Shown: positions 6,743-17,170 of the stretch, one piece after another
How the letters are laid out: the number at the start of each line of letters is the position of its first letter
How positions within the stretch are numbered: position 1 is the stretch's first letter
Assembly (NCBI GenBank): GCA_963798435.1
Contig: CAWCTF010000004.1
Location: 930,001 to 994,000, forward strand
Length of the DNA: 64,000 nt
Reading direction: 5' to 3'
DNA from: JALHST01 sp963798435
GTDB taxonomy: Bacteria; Bacteroidota; Bacteroidia; Flavobacteriales; Flavobacteriaceae
Translations under genes and position numbers: made by a program
The notes under the pieces: generated by a model
What the model saw: the letters and a program-made list of their open reading frames with translations, nothing else
Databases searched by the model: none
What the model was told of the DNA's origin: nothing

Positions 6743-9065
6743 TTATTTGTACTTTGCCACTCTATCATCATCGATGATTCCTTTCCAGTTCAACCCAAAT
6801 GCAAAATCATAGGTATTTCCTTCCGAATCGACATAGGGCTCCATATCCCTTGGGACATCTTCGAATTGTTGCTCTACGGTGGTCATATTCAAGTGGCATT
6901 TGAAATGGTAATAGGGCAGACGGCTCAACTTTTCCCGGAGATTATGTCCATCAAGGCTTGATCCTGAACTCCCATATGCACCAAAATTGCTGAAGCGCTC
7001 TTTTCAATTTCGGCAAAAACCATTGGTTTGGAAACCTTAACCACGACAACTAACCGGTTTATCTCCCATTTTTGTCCTGGTTTCAGTTACCAATTTCATA
7101 TCGGAGGTATTGGACGCAGTTACCATTTTTCCCTTGTACGAGCGATTGGTGAAATTTTCCAACGGACTTCCACCTGCCAAACTGGAATCGCGGGCATCGG
7201 CCGCAATATAGGGTTCGTATTGCAGACTGATAGGAACATATCCGTTACCACCTGTAGCCAAATCTTCCCTATTATAGCCCACCCCGCCTTCTGGACTTTT
7301 AATTCCGACCAAGGCAAAGTCGGCATCAGCGGGATTTTCAACCACTTCAAAATACTTTTTGATAATTTCCATATTGAAGGGGTATTCTACTTTTTCCGGG
7401 GTTTTCATACCGAACCAATTGGTTGTTGCGGCAATAAATCGTTGTGGCACGTACACTTTTTGTTTTGCCTTTAGTGGTAATGTTCCCTTTTGATTTTTAA
7501 GCATAACGATCGAACGTAGTTGTGCGTCAAAACCGGCTTTCATGAAATCAGCGTTTCCGACGATTTTTTCGGTTTCGGTGGTATCTAAATACGGGTTTTC
7601 AAAGAGGCCCACCCTAAAAATATTGGTCAATAAACGAACCGCGGATACTTCAAATCGTTTTCGCATGAAATCTTCGCCATGTTCGGCCACCCCGAGCTTA
7701 TAGGCTTCCAAAATCGGGCCCATTTCGTTGTTTCCCCCGAATTGGTCTACACCGGCCTCAATAACCTTATAATGGCGTTCAGCTACGCTCATGGTTTCCA
7801 CGCCCCAACTTTTACCCTCGAATTTATCAATTGCACTTACATCCTTCGTGATTCCCCAATCTGTGCATACCACCCCATCAAAGCCAAAGTTACCCCGCAA
7901 CAAATCGGTAATCAAATATTGATTAAACCCATTTCCAACATTGTCGCCATTCTTGGAATCCTGCCCAAAAGAAATTGTATAATAAGGCATGACCGCAGCG
8001 GCCATTTTTGTAGGTCCATTTAATTTAAAGGCACCTTCTGTAAATGGCTGTAAATGATCTTTTAAATTGTTGCCTGGATAAACGGCGTAGGCGCCATAGC
8101 CAAAGTGACCATCGCGACCACCCTCTTCAGGCCCACCTCCTGGCCAATGTTTTACCATGGCATTCACGCTTTCAAATCCCCAACCTGCTGTCTCTCCGTT
8201 TGTCGTCTGAAAACCATCTACATAGGCCCTGGCCATGTCGGTGGCCAAATCGGAGTCTTCTCCCATAGTACCATCAAAACGGCTCCATCTGGGTTCGGTT
8301 CCCAAATCAATTTGTGGGGACAAAGCAGTGGCAATACCGAGGGCCCGGTATTCCTTTGATCCGATTTCCCCAAATTGGCGCATGAATCCTGGGTCAAAAG
8401 AGGCGGCAATTCCCAAGGAACCGGGCCACATGGAAATGTCACCTCCTGCACCTGCATTGAACTCCGCATACGAATCACTGCCATGTCTGGGATCTGAACT
8501 CGAGTTAATTGGAATTCCCATTCCGATTGCTTCGACCATGGCCTGCGCATTGTTATTCCATTGTGCGGCGTCCTTTGGCGATTGTACACTTGTAATCAGC
8601 ACATGTCTCAGGTTGTCTTTTTTTAAAAAAACTTTTTGCGCATCGGTTAAATCACTGGCAACTGCCCCACTTTCATCAAAAGGCTTGCCATTATAAGTAG
8701 TTGGTGCCCCAAAACCACCCCTGCCGGGAATGGCTTGATGTGCACTATAAAGCATTAATCCGGCAATTTGCTCTAGAGACATTTTTTGTGACAGATCTTC
8801 GGCACGTTCGGTTGCTGATAATCGCCAGTCTTCGTAGGGATCTTAGCGTTCCGTTTTTATTTAAATCCTTAAAGGCATAACGATCTACGGTCAACAGCTT
8901 TACACCTGAATTCTTGTTATACCCCAATGTACTGCCCTCCATATTAATGACAATACTATAATCTCCCTTATCTTCTTCAGTAAACTTTGGATTGCAGCCA
9001 ACGAGGATAATTGCCATGGTAGCACCAACTATGAAGACCGATTTTATGCCTTGAACCAATTTCAT
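6743..9065 (-). pseudogene. GH3 beta-glucosidase-type glycoside hydrolase, broken by four frameshifts
   Basis: The four frames together spell one family-typical GH3 enzyme of about 770 residues. A lipoprotein signal (MKLVQGIKSVFIVGATMAIILVGC) is followed by the TIM barrel with the nucleophile motif GFDGVVCTDWGIT. The C-terminal alpha/beta sandwich (LPLKAKQKVYVP...) ends at YDFAFGLNWKGII. Frameshifts fall near 8843, 7051, 6930 and 6888, each consistent with one extra base. Homology continues across every break without loss, so this is either very recent decay or sequencing error. If functional it would hydrolyse beta-glucosides outside the cytoplasm. It lies directly downstream of a carboxylesterase and a TIM-barrel gene in the same direction. 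Confidence 0.85.
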
Positions 9066-9080
9066 GTTTTATCGTTTCTT

Positions 9081-10701
9081 TTATTGGGTTTTAACTAAGT
9101 CAAACAATTCCTTGTCTAATTGCGGCTTCAGCTCGCATCGTGTATCGAAATGCATCGTTGCCGTATTTTTGGCAGTATATGCTGGCCAATCCGGGAGTCC
9201 GTTATGATTCGGATTTCCGGTTTTCGCAAAATTTATCCAGGCCTGACTTACCTTGTTCGCGAGCTCTTGGGCGTCTTTTCCGCCACCGGTCATCTGATTG
9301 GCACGTTCGATATTATCAAAGACAAAGGGAAGTTCCATACAATGCAACGCCTTGTACTTTCCATCGAACACAGGGGACTGCCAAGTGAACAAATACATGT
9401 AGACGGGGGCGCCACCTTGTAAAGATGATTTTTCATTCGCTTGGTCTACTGCTCCCGGCCGAAACATGGTGTCGATATCAAGCAGATCAGAAGGCCGGGT
9501 ATCATTGGGATAGGCTTTTTTAACGGCGGCGAGATAAGCGTCGGCCTTGTCTTTATAGGTTTCTTTAATGTGGGCTAAAACCTCGGATTCGGAAGCGTTA
9601 AAAAAAGCGACCATTGACAAAAGGTGTAAATTCATTTTTTGTGGTGCCTATCAGTAAAGGAACGTCTTTTGAAAGTGCAAACGCTTCCGGGGCAAAAAGT
9701 TGATATGGAAGATCATCCCCATCCCTGCTAGGCCCCCAGCTCAATCCAAAACCGATGACCGGTTTTCCCGCTGCCTTCATTTTTTCAGCAGTGGTCTTTA
9801 ATGCCTTGGAGCCGGCCGCGCTTAATATTTCAAAGGGTATCTTCTGTATGCTGTCAACTTGGTTTGCTGCGAGACCGAGATTGGCCATAACCTCTGCACC
9901 AATTGCCTGCGTTTCCGATTTTTCAAGCATAGCCGTTCGGAAAGACCCACTTTCGTTCACTGCCTTTTGAAAGAGCCCTTTCGCTTTAGGCATCGCCAGT
10001 AAGGTGTTCACTTTTGCGCCACCTCCAGATTGTCCAAAAATGGTAACATTATTTGGATCTCCGCCAAAATTCGAAATATTCGACTTTACCCAATCAAGCG
10101 CCGCCACCATATCGAGGATACTGGTATTTGCCGAATGTTTGTATTTATCACCATAGGCCGAAAGATCTAAAAAACCGAGGATATTCAAACGATGATTTAT
10201 AGAAACTACCACAACATCGCCCTTTTTACTTAAATTTTCACCATCGTAGGAGGGCAATTCCTGACTAGAGCCAGCGGTGAATCCACCACCATGGATCCAA
10301 AAAAGTACGGGTCTTTTCTTACCGTCATCAATTCCGGGGGTCCAAATATTGATCCGTAGGCAGTCCTCATTCGTATATCCCCAATCATGGTCGAAAACGA
10401 ATTCGCCTTCATCCTGCACCGAAGTGGTCGGGGTCAATAGGGGTGCAACAGGGCCATAGGTAGTGGAGCTCCGAATACCATCCCAAGCTGCTGGTTTGGT
10501 AGGTGCCATAAAACGTTCCGCTTGTGCATATGGGATACCTTTGTAGGTGAAAATGCCGTTATGGATATACCCTCTGACCTTGCCAGACTCGGTATTCGTA
10601 ACTGCTATGGTTTCGCCAGTCTTGATTTCTTGTTGGGCCAAGATTTTGGAGCCTGATAAAAGTAAGCTACTAATTGCAAAAAGTGCTATTGTTTTTTTCA
10701 T
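9081..10701 (-). pseudogene. Type-B carboxylesterase, frameshifted in an A7/T7 run
   Basis: Two overlapping frames form one secreted alpha/beta hydrolase of about 535 residues. It has a signal peptide (ISSLLLSGSKILAQQ), the oxyanion-hole segment FWIHGGGFTAGS, the nucleophile elbow FGQSGGGAKV, the acidic residue in GTTKNEF, and the catalytic histidine in LHCMELPFVF. The break is at 9600-9606, where the coding strand has seven Ts and six would keep the frame (NGRFFNASESE). It probably cleaves ester groups (acetyl, feruloyl or similar) from plant or algal polymers; the substrate is not predictable. It is 15 bp upstream of the GH3 gene in one likely operon. Confidence 0.85.
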
Positions 10702-10739
10702 TTTATAGTGTTTATTGTGCTTCGGTTGTTAATGGATTC

Positions 10740-11615
10740 TTATTTAAAACCTAATTTCTTGAGACCCTCATGGCTAATTTTAATTGCTTCGAGCGGTGTC
10801 ATATCGAAAGTCCTATCTTGTTCTACCATGTAATATTTCATCCCGGATAGCTTTTTGTTCGCAAGGATCTTGGCAAAATCGATATGTCCCTTTCCAACGG
10901 GTGCAAACCTGCCCTGGTCATCCATGTCCTTCACATGCCAAATTTTAAAACGACCTGGGTATTTTTTAAAGTAGGCCACTGGATCGGCACCGGCTTTTGT
11001 GACCCAGTAAAGATCCATTTGAAAGTTCACAAAATTTGGATCTGTATTTTCCAACAGATAATCAATAGGGACGATTCCTTCATTATCTTTTTTATATTCA
11101 AAATCATGATTGTGATACAATAATTGTAGTCCCGCTTTTTTGCATTTTTTGCCAAGGGTCGTCAAAATAGTTGCAAGATTTGCAGCTCCGCCGGTCATGC
11201 CCATGGTCTGGGTTGCCCCATCGAATTTAAAGAGGCCCATTGGGGGTACGGGCACGACGAAGTATTTAAAGCCCGCTGCCTTGACATCTGCGATCATGGC
11301 ATCGGCATTCTCTAAAGTGACGGATCCCTGATGGGTACTAATAGGCTTCAACCCTATTTCCTTCAATAGTTTTTTGAATTCAATAGGAGTCATGTTATAA
11401 AATTTCCCGTTGTCGTATCCTGCAGCTTCGATATTTTTATAGCCCGCGTCGGCCACGGCCTGAAGCGTCGCTTTGGCATTGGTTGCCATATCATCTCGAA
11501 CGGTATACAGTGCGAGTCCTCCAAATTTTTCTTGGGCGTGGGTTACAGAAATACTTGCAATAAAAAGCAATACGACAAGGAGTTTCATAGATAATTTGTG
11601 AATAGAAGTTTTCAT
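10740..11615 (-). CDS. Secreted sugar phosphate isomerase/epimerase-like TIM-barrel protein
   Basis: The 291-residue protein has a signal peptide (core MKLLVVLLFIASISVTHAQ) followed by an AP-endonuclease-2/xylose-isomerase-like TIM barrel: GLALYTVRDDM, AGYKNIEAAGYDNG, LQLLYHNHDFEY, VNFQMDLYWVTKAG and IWHVKDMDDQG. These strands carry the H, D and E residues that usually bind a divalent metal. Exported members of this family are common in Bacteroidota sugar loci and may isomerise or oxidise sugar derivatives; the reaction here is not known. It is 38 bp upstream of the carboxylesterase, in the same operon. ATGs at codons 1 and 10 are both possible starts. Confidence 0.88.
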   Translation of the reverse strand: MKTSIHKLSMKLLVVLLFIASISVTHAQEKFGGLALYTVRDDMATNAKATLQAVADAGYKNIEAAGYDNGKFYNMTPIEFKKLLKEIGLKPISTHQGSVTLENADAMIADVKAAGFKYFVVPVPPMGLFKFDGATQTMGMTGGAANLATILTTLGKKCKKAGLQLLYHNHDFEYKKDNEGIVPIDYLLENTDPNFVNFQMDLYWVTKAGADPVAYFKKYPGRFKIWHVKDMDDQGRFAPVGKGHIDFAKILANKKLSGMKYYMVEQDRTFDMTPLEAIKISHEGLKKLGFK

Positions 11616-11798
11616 GGGTTTTATTTATTTAAGTTGAGTATATGATTGTGATATTTCTATTGTTTCTTTTGAGTTTAGAGGTAGTATCGAATTGCCTATA
11701 AGGAATGAATGGGCAGATAAAGAATTCGAAGCGATCCTCTCGCTTAGGTGATACCGGGTAGTTTATCTTTCATATTAAGTGTTTTTAAATTATTTGTG

Positions 11799-12491
11799 TC
11801 AATCTTCAGTCCTTGACAACGTATTTATTCTCTTGAAACTATACAGATATGGAGCCTTGTGCGCCTTTCCTTGAAACAGTTTCTCATGACGCTCCAAAAT
11901 GTCCATACTTAACAATTTACGTTGAAAAGTAGTACGTCTCAGTCTTTCCCCCAAAATTGCCTCATATACTTCCTTTAGTTGGTTCATTGTAAACTTTGGT
12001 GGCAAAAGGTTCATGCCTATTAATTTTTTATCAATGTTCCGTTTTAAGGTCTCCAAGGCCATTTTGACCATTTCCGAATGGTCCATCATAAGAGGTGGAA
12101 GTTCATGTATCGAGTACCAGTTAATAGAATCGGATAGCGCATCGGCCCTTGGCGCGACTTCGTCATAATTGATCAGCGCGTAATGGGCCACCGAAATAAA
12201 GCGATCTAACAACCAATAATTATCGGGAACCTCATAATCATTTTCCGCCAAAATACGACGCATGAACATGGGGTTTGACCTAGCGTGGTTTCCAAAAGTG
12301 TGAAACTGTTCCAAATATATATTATCAAGACCCGTACGTTCCTTGAGGCTGCGCTGTACGGCATCGTACAAGTTTTCTTCCCGTTTGACAAAGCCGCCTG
12401 GTAGTGCGAACAATCCAGTATTGTGGTATTCCAAAACCAATATTTTTAGTTGCCTCCCATTAAATCCGAAGATAACCGAATCAAAGGCCAA
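11799..12491 (-). CDS. Nudix-domain transcriptional regulator (AraR/NrtR-like)
   Basis: Residues 1-140 form a Nudix fold and residues 150-225 a winged helix (MNQLKEVYEAILGERLRRTTFQRKLL), the layout of AraR/NrtR sugar- or nucleotide-responsive regulators. The Nudix box reads GGFVKREENLYDAVQRSLKERTG, where the REUXEE catalytic core has become RSLKER. Hydrolysis is therefore unlikely and ligand sensing likely. The frame begins with TTG; upstream codons (NFRHQEEFIPH) look native but contain no ATG before a stop. Either translation uses a non-ATG start, or an indel in the A8 run near 12532 hides the true N-terminus. It is probably the local regulator of the esterase/GH3 operon. Confidence 0.82.
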   Translation of the reverse strand: MAFDSVIFGFNGRQLKILVLEYHNTGLFALPGGFVKREENLYDAVQRSLKERTGLDNIYLEQFHTFGNHARSNPMFMRRILAENDYEVPDNYWLLDRFISVAHYALINYDEVAPRADALSDSINWYSIHELPPLMMDHSEMVKMALETLKRNIDKKLIGMNLLPPKFTMNQLKEVYEAILGERLRRTTFQRKLLSMDILERHEKLFQGKAHKAPYLYSFKRINTLSRTED

Positions 12492-12763
12492 ATGCGGAAT
12501 AAATTCTTCTTGATGTCGGAAGTTTCTTTTTTTTGTCTAATATGGAAGGCGGCCTTTCAAGGCCTGACTTTGCTTCTATATTCCGATCATCCTGATTATT
12601 TTGCTTCAAACGTATGTTTCTAAAATTGTATTTAGGGGGGATTATCTTTTAAGGTAAACTAGTTCGTAGTCAGAATTTTGTTTCAAATAAGCGTTAAATT
12701 TAAAATAAAAAAAGTATTATTGTTACAATTTGAGACAATAATTGAATTTAAAATCGGACTATA

Positions 12764-14409
12764 ATGAAAACAGTGCGCATTTTATTGGTTTTTTCGCTCA
12801 TACTAACAAACAAGATACATGGCTCAGGACAAAAATGCCTTTGCGGTACAATTGAACATTGAGAACGGTACGATTGAAGGTAATTATAACACACAAACCG
12901 GCATTCAGACCTATTTGGGAGTGCCCTTCGCAAAGCCCCCGATCGGCGACTTGCGATGGAAGGCGCCCCAACCCATGGCACCCTGGCAAGGGGTCAAGGA
13001 AACAAAAAAGTTCGGACCAAGGCCAATGCAGACCATGGTTTTTGGCGATATGAAATCGCGGTCTGACGGAGTCAGCGAAGATTGCCTCTATCTAAATGTT
13101 TGGACCCCGGCTACACGTACAACAAAAAACCTTCCGGTTTTGGTCTATTTTTTTGGGGGCGGGAATGTTGCTGGTGATGCCTCGGAATATCGGTACGATG
13201 GCGAAAGTATGGCCAAAAAGGGGATTGTAGTAGTGACTACAAATTACAGGCTAAATATTTTCGGATTTTTGGCACACCCTGAGCTTAGTGCAGAGGCTCC
13301 GTATGGTGCCTCGGGCAATTATGGCCTGTTAGATCAGAACGCTGCCTTAAAGTGGGTTCAAAAAAATATCGCCGCCTTTGGTGGGGATCCTAGTAAAGTT
13401 ACGATTGCCGGCGAATCTGCCGGATCGATAGGCGTAAGTCAGCAAATGGCCTCCCCCTTGTCGAAAAACTTGATAGCAGGGGCTATCGGCGAAAGCGGTG
13501 CTGGAATCAATCCGACCATGGCCCCCGTGTCTTTGAAGGAAGCTGAAAAAATCGGATTGGACTTCGCCAAAAATGCCGGCGTCCCCACCCTTGCCGAATT
13601 GCGTGCATTGAGCACCCGGGAAGTTTACGAGATTTATAATGAATCGAAGCGGTTTGGATTTCCGGCGGTTATCGATGGATATTTTCTCCCGAATTCGTTG
13701 CCTGAAATTTTTGAGAATAAAGAACAGGCGATGGTTCCGTTGCTTTTGGGATGGAATTCTGCCGAGATTCCCGGAATGGCCTTTATGCAAGGCCCGTCGT
13801 ATGGCAAGGAAGACTATGTTGCTAAAGTAAAAGAGGCCTATCCGAAGGACTATCAGGAGGTTCTAAAGTTATATCCCGATACTTCTGAAAAGGAAATTGA
13901 ACTTTCTGCAACGGCGTTGGCCTCAGACCGATTTATATCCTATAGTACCTGGAAATGGTTCGATTTGCAGCGAAAAAATAGCGATCAACCTGTGTATCGC
14001 TATCTTTTTGGTAAAATTCGGCCCCCACTGGTCGATACAACGCTTGCACCTGGATTGGCTGGGGGCACCGTAAAGCAAGAATCGAATGCCCCGAAAATGC
14101 CAGCATTGATCGGCGCACCCCATGCGAGTGAAATCGAGTATTGCATGGGCAACTTGCCCTTGGTCACTGAGTATGCCTGGACTACTGAGGATTATAAGGT
14201 GTCACAGGTCATGCAGGACTTTTTCGCCAATTTTATCAAGACCGGAAATCCCAATGGTGATGACCTGCCATCATGGACACCCGCCCCGCCCAAGGATGCC
14301 TAAACCTCCTGTAATGACTATCAATACCGAAAGCAAAGAGGTCAAGGCGGATACCGATGCCCGATATTTGTTTTTGGACAAAGCCTTTGGAAATAACAAT
14401 TCGAATTAA
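12764..14409 (+). pseudogene. Second type-B carboxylesterase, two frameshifts
   Basis: The body (12819-14303) is a carboxylesterase with the oxyanion segment YFFGGGNVAG, nucleophile elbow IAGESAGSIG, acid in LLGWNSAEIPG, and histidine in GAPHASEIEY. An ATG at 12764 gives a signal peptide (MKTVRILLVFSLILTNKIH), but an extra G near 12821 throws it out of frame with the AQDKNAF mature start. An extra T at 14301 truncates the C-terminus, which continues in another frame (MTINTESKEVKADTDARYLF) to 14409. The two outer pieces fit so well that the ancestral gene is clear. It is divergent from the Nudix regulator, which may control it. Confidence 0.83.
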
Positions 14410-14434
14410 GTAGTGTTCACATGGTCTCAATTCG

Positions 14435-15945
14435 ATGAAACCGGTTTTTTGTATCTGCGCATGGGTGATAGTAACCATCGCAAACCCGATCAGTGCACAA
14501 TCGGTTTCAGAGATACCCAGGACTATTGTCACCACCGATGGGGAGATCGACGATGTTGATTCCTTTATCAGATTGTTATTGTATTCAAACGAGTTCAAAA
14601 TCGAAGGGCTTGTCTATAGCAGTTCAATGTGGCATTATAAGGGAGATGGCAAGGGGACCAAATTTGTTTCCGAAATGGAAATGACCCAAAAAATTTATGG
14701 CGAAAAAACAGATTTGCGATGGCCGGGAACACACTGGATGGAGGCTCTTCTGAATGCCTACGAGAACGTGCAACCGAATCTTAGTTTACATGCCGAAGGC
14801 TTTCCGACCGCGGCTCATTTAAAGAGCCTTATAAAGGTCGGCAACATTGATTTTGAAGGCGCGATGGAAAAAGACACCGAAGGTTCTGATTTTATCAAAA
14901 AGAAGTTTTGGATGATGATACAACGCCTTTGTACATTCAGGTATGGGGAGGTACGAATACCGTTGCACGTGCATTGAAGTCTATTGAAGAAGCATTTGCG
15001 AAAACTGCCCAATGGCGGGACATCTATAAAAAAGTGGTCGAAAAAACGGTACTTTATACCATTCTTGATCAAGACGCAACCTACCGGAAGTATATTTCGG
15101 TAAAATGGCCTGACATCAAGGTCTATTACAATTCAAGTCAATTTTGGTGTTTGGCCTATAGTTGGCAGAAGGCCGTACCTGAGCCTTGGCATCGTTATTT
15201 GGAAGGCCCGTTCATGGGAGAGAATATCATTAATGGTCATGGCCCACTTACCAAGAGGTATTACAGCTATGGCGATGGGCAAAAACAAGTAGGGGATGAT
15301 GAACACATTCATGGTGATCTTACAAAAATCAAAAATACCCAATGGGGAAGCTTTCAGAAATACGACTTTATCTCAGAGGGCGATTCACCGGCCTTTTTAC
15401 ACTTGATTAACGTCGGCCTGGAAAACCTTGAACATCCAGAATACGGTGGATGGGGGGGGCGTTTGGCACAATCCGAAACCAATCCGAACCGATGGGAAGA
15501 TGGCGAGGTTGTAGCCGAATTGGATCCATTCACCAATAAGATAGAAATGACCTATCCCCAAACCCGTTGGATAAAGGCCCTACAGTTAGATTTTGCCTCT
15601 CGGGCCGACTGGTGTGTATCAGATTTCAAGCATGCGAACCATCCACCCGAAGTGAAACTGGATCAGGCTGAGAACTTGCAGGTTACAGCTGGAAACACCT
15701 TGCAGTTAAGTGGTTCTGCGACAGATCCTGATGGCGATGCCCTTACCTACCTTTGGTGGCAATATGAGGAGGTGGGCAGTTATAAGGGGAGACTTGAACT
15801 TAAAGATCCTGACACCAAGTCTATCAAGGTAACCGTACCACAAGATTTCAAAAAAGGGGATACGGCGCATATCATTCTGGAGGTGACCGACTCCCAGTTT
15901 CCAAACTTAACCAGATATAGACGCGTTGTGTTGACAGGAGAATAA
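14435..15945 (+). pseudogene. DUF1593 / nucleoside-hydrolase-like protein, one frameshift
   Basis: Two frames make one secreted protein of about 500 residues. It has a signal peptide (MKPVFCICAWVIVTIANPISAQS), then the DUF1593 nucleoside-hydrolase-like domain beginning RTIVTTDGEIDDVDSF with the aspartate cluster that binds calcium in the related fold. A C-terminal Ig/cadherin-like beta-domain follows (LSGSATDPDGDALTYLWWQYEE, about the last 100 residues). The frame breaks near 14909, where one missing base would restore KKK-x-DDDTTPLYIQVWGG. DUF1593 proteins are common in polysaccharide-degrading bacteria but lack an established reaction. The gene follows the carboxylesterase by 25 bp. Confidence 0.83.
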
Positions 15946-15982
15946 TTGCAATCATTCATCAAGAACGCTTTAATCGCATTCG

Positions 15983-16870
15983 TTAGCCGAGTTTTTCCTT
16001 AAAAAAATCGATGGTTCTTTTCCAGGCAAGATCGGCCGCTGGTTGATCAAATCTCGGCGTCGTATTGTTGTGGAAACCATGATTGACATCTGGATAGAAA
16101 AAGACCTCATATTCCTTATGGTTTTCCTTTAACGCGGCCTCATAGGCTGGCCAACCCTCGTTTACGCGGGTGTCTAAACCAGCATATTGTATTAGTAAAG
16201 GAGCCTTTATCCTAGCAGTTTCTTCGGCTGTTGGTTGACCTCCATAAAAAGGCACTGCGGCAGACAAGCTTGGTACTTCCACGGCCATCATATTAACGAC
16301 CCAGCCTCCGAAGCAAAAGCCGACCACACCAACCTTTCCAGAACAGTTCTTGTCGTTTTTAAGGTAATCATACGCGGCTATAAAGTCTTGTAGCATCTCC
16401 ATTCGGTCCCGCTTTTTTTGGAGTTCCCTGCCATCGTCATCATTGCCTGGGTAGCCGCCCAAAGGTGTTAAGGCATCTGGGGCCAAAGTGATAAATCCGT
16501 CTAAGGCGGCCCTTCGCCCTACATCCTCTATATAGGGGTTCAATCCCCGATTCTCATGCACTACCACAATACCCGGTAATTTGGTTTTGGCATCTGCCGG
16601 CATCGATAAAAGGCCACGAATAGTCCCGCCTCCTTTCGGCGATTCATAGGTAATCTGTTCTGAAATGATTCTTGGATCTTGAGGTTTCACGATCAGGGTA
16701 TCGCGATAATTGGGCATCATAAAACTAAGGAGTGAGGGGATTGTTAAGCCCCCAACGGCATAAAGCGATAATTTTTCAATGAATTGCTTGCGATCAAGCT
16801 TATTGTGTGCATAGTCATCATAGAGGTCGAATACTTCTTGTTGAATATCTTCTTTTTTTAATTCTTTCAT
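15983..16870 (-). CDS. Dienelactone hydrolase family protein
   Basis: The 295-residue protein carries a Tat-like N-terminal extension (about 1-65, with LDRKQFIEKLSLYAVGGLTI) and a dienelactone-hydrolase alpha/beta domain (about 70-295). The nucleophile elbow GFCFGGWVV has the cysteine typical of the family; the acid is probably in GLDTRVN and the histidine in DVNHGFHNNTTP. These enzymes hydrolyse lactones or esters. It is convergent with the DUF1593 gene (37 bp apart) and the frame is intact, in contrast to its neighbours. The physiological substrate is unknown. Confidence 0.9.
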   Translation of the reverse strand: MKELKKEDIQQEVFDLYDDYAHNKLDRKQFIEKLSLYAVGGLTIPSLLSFMMPNYRDTLIVKPQDPRIISEQITYESPKGGGTIRGLLSMPADAKTKLPGIVVVHENRGLNPYIEDVGRRAALDGFITLAPDALTPLGGYPGNDDDGRELQKKRDRMEMLQDFIAAYDYLKNDKNCSGKVGVVGFCFGGWVVNMMAVEVPSLSAAVPFYGGQPTAEETARIKAPLLIQYAGLDTRVNEGWPAYEAALKENHKEYEVFFYPDVNHGFHNNTTPRFDQPAADLAWKRTIDFFKEKLG

Positions 16871-17170
16871 AGCAAAAAAAATTAAGGGTTAATAACTTGT
16901 GTCTACTTCAGACACCTCAATTTCCTGTGGTCAAAGGAGGATTTTTCTTGACAGGATGCAAGACACTGCTAAAGTTAAGAAATTAATGCTATAGGGAAAA
17001 ATTGAAATCCTGGCTGCTTACAAAGCGGATACAAAGGCTATTTGACAGTGTTTAGGGCCTTTGTTTGTTGGCCTAGAGCCACAATCATTTAAATCGCGCT
17101 TGCAGATACTATGCATGTCAGCATCAAGAAACCCCATTCGAAAAGGGAGCGGCCAGAACTTTTGGTTGCT
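16871..17170. other. Intergenic stretch upstream of the dienelactone hydrolase gene
   Basis: Three hundred bases separate two minus-strand genes. I see no ORF of substance, no RNA gene and no strong hairpin. It should contain the dienelactone hydrolase promoter, but no clear TAnnTTTG element was recognised. Confidence 0.4.
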
